7,417 bases of DNA. It comes from Flavobacteriales bacterium. GTDB lineage: Bacteria; Bacteroidota; Bacteroidia; Flavobacteriales_D; Crocinitomicaceae. Made by a program: the position numbers and the translations under genes. Where the stretch lies: the NCBI GenBank assembly GCA_947462695.1, contig CANHQC010000095.1:1-7417 (forward strand). The letters run 5' to 3'. The notes beneath the pieces were generated by a model, which made no database searches, was not told where the DNA came from, and worked only from the letters and a program-made list of their open reading frames with translations. Below are positions 7,384 to 7,417 of this stretch, one piece after another (within the stretch, counting starts at the first letter, position 1; each line of letters opens with the position of its first letter).

Positions 7384-7406
7384 GTTAATTTTATAAAAAA
7401 GTTAAC
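7384..7406. repeat. AT-rich imperfect inverted repeat after the E1 gene
   Basis: GTTAA at 7384-7388 is mirrored by TTAAC at 7402-7406, and the interior contains the palindrome TTTTATAAAA (7389-7398). GGC (7381-7383) and GCC (7411-7413) could extend the pairing across a 4-base bulge. It could be a weak terminator for the E1 gene or part of the promoter or operator of a gene beginning at or after 7407. The window ends too soon to decide. The rest of 7322-7383 shows only a 5-bp hairpin and no gene. Confidence 0.3.
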
Positions 7407-7417
7407 ATGCGCCTCAA

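Noticed and set aside
7379..7397. TTGGC-type sigma-54 promoter
   Set aside because: The -24-like TTGGC is present, but no GC doublet appears at the -12 position.
7407..7417. Start of a further gene at ATG 7407
   Set aside because: Only three codons are visible, so no support beyond a start triplet.

Overview
The window looks like chromosomal DNA of a Bacteroidota bacterium, probably Flavobacteriales. The evidence is a prolyl tripeptidyl peptidase A-type S9B peptidase, a fused E1 alpha/beta 2-oxo-acid dehydrogenase, a DEAD-box-type helicase with a DbpA-type C-terminus, start codons mostly lacking Shine-Dalgarno sequences, and TAnnTTTG promoter boxes typical of that phylum. The taxonomic placement is inference from protein resemblance and promoter style; no rRNA or tRNA is present.

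Layout. A factor-independent terminator hairpin (35-62) closes the left edge. From 2278 back to 61 runs a tight minus-strand cluster, read in the order: a very acidic 160-residue protein of unknown function, a PaaI-type hotdog thioesterase, and a DbpA-like RNA helicase whose motif II reads DEYD. Successive genes overlap by 4 bp (ATGA) and 7 bp (ATGGTAA), so they are almost certainly one transcript with translational coupling. A 79-bp divergent intergenic region (2279-2357) separates this from a plus-strand pair: a DUF2461 protein and, 3 bp later, an exported S9B peptidase with the residue pattern of prolyl tripeptidyl peptidase. After an 83-bp gap carrying a good TAnnTTTG box comes a single-gene alpha-beta fusion of a branched-chain-type 2-oxo-acid dehydrogenase E1 (5261-7321). 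The last 96 bp hold no gene I can support, only an AT-rich near-palindrome.

How they work together. These are mainly housekeeping functions: RNA remodelling (helicase), acyl-CoA turnover (thioesterase), peptide scavenging in the periplasm (peptidase) and amino-acid-derived oxo-acid oxidation (E1). Peptide breakdown followed by oxo-acid oxidation is a plausible metabolic theme on the right side, but the two genes appear to have separate promoters, so a shared pathway is only inference.

I found no mobile element, CRISPR array, phage gene, tRNA or rRNA, and no evidence of a new multi-gene system. The points most worth a second look are the acidic orphan protein coupled to the thioesterase and helicase, the DEYD helicase with a degenerate Q motif, and the E185/E615 pair that argues for tripeptidyl rather than dipeptidyl peptidase activity.
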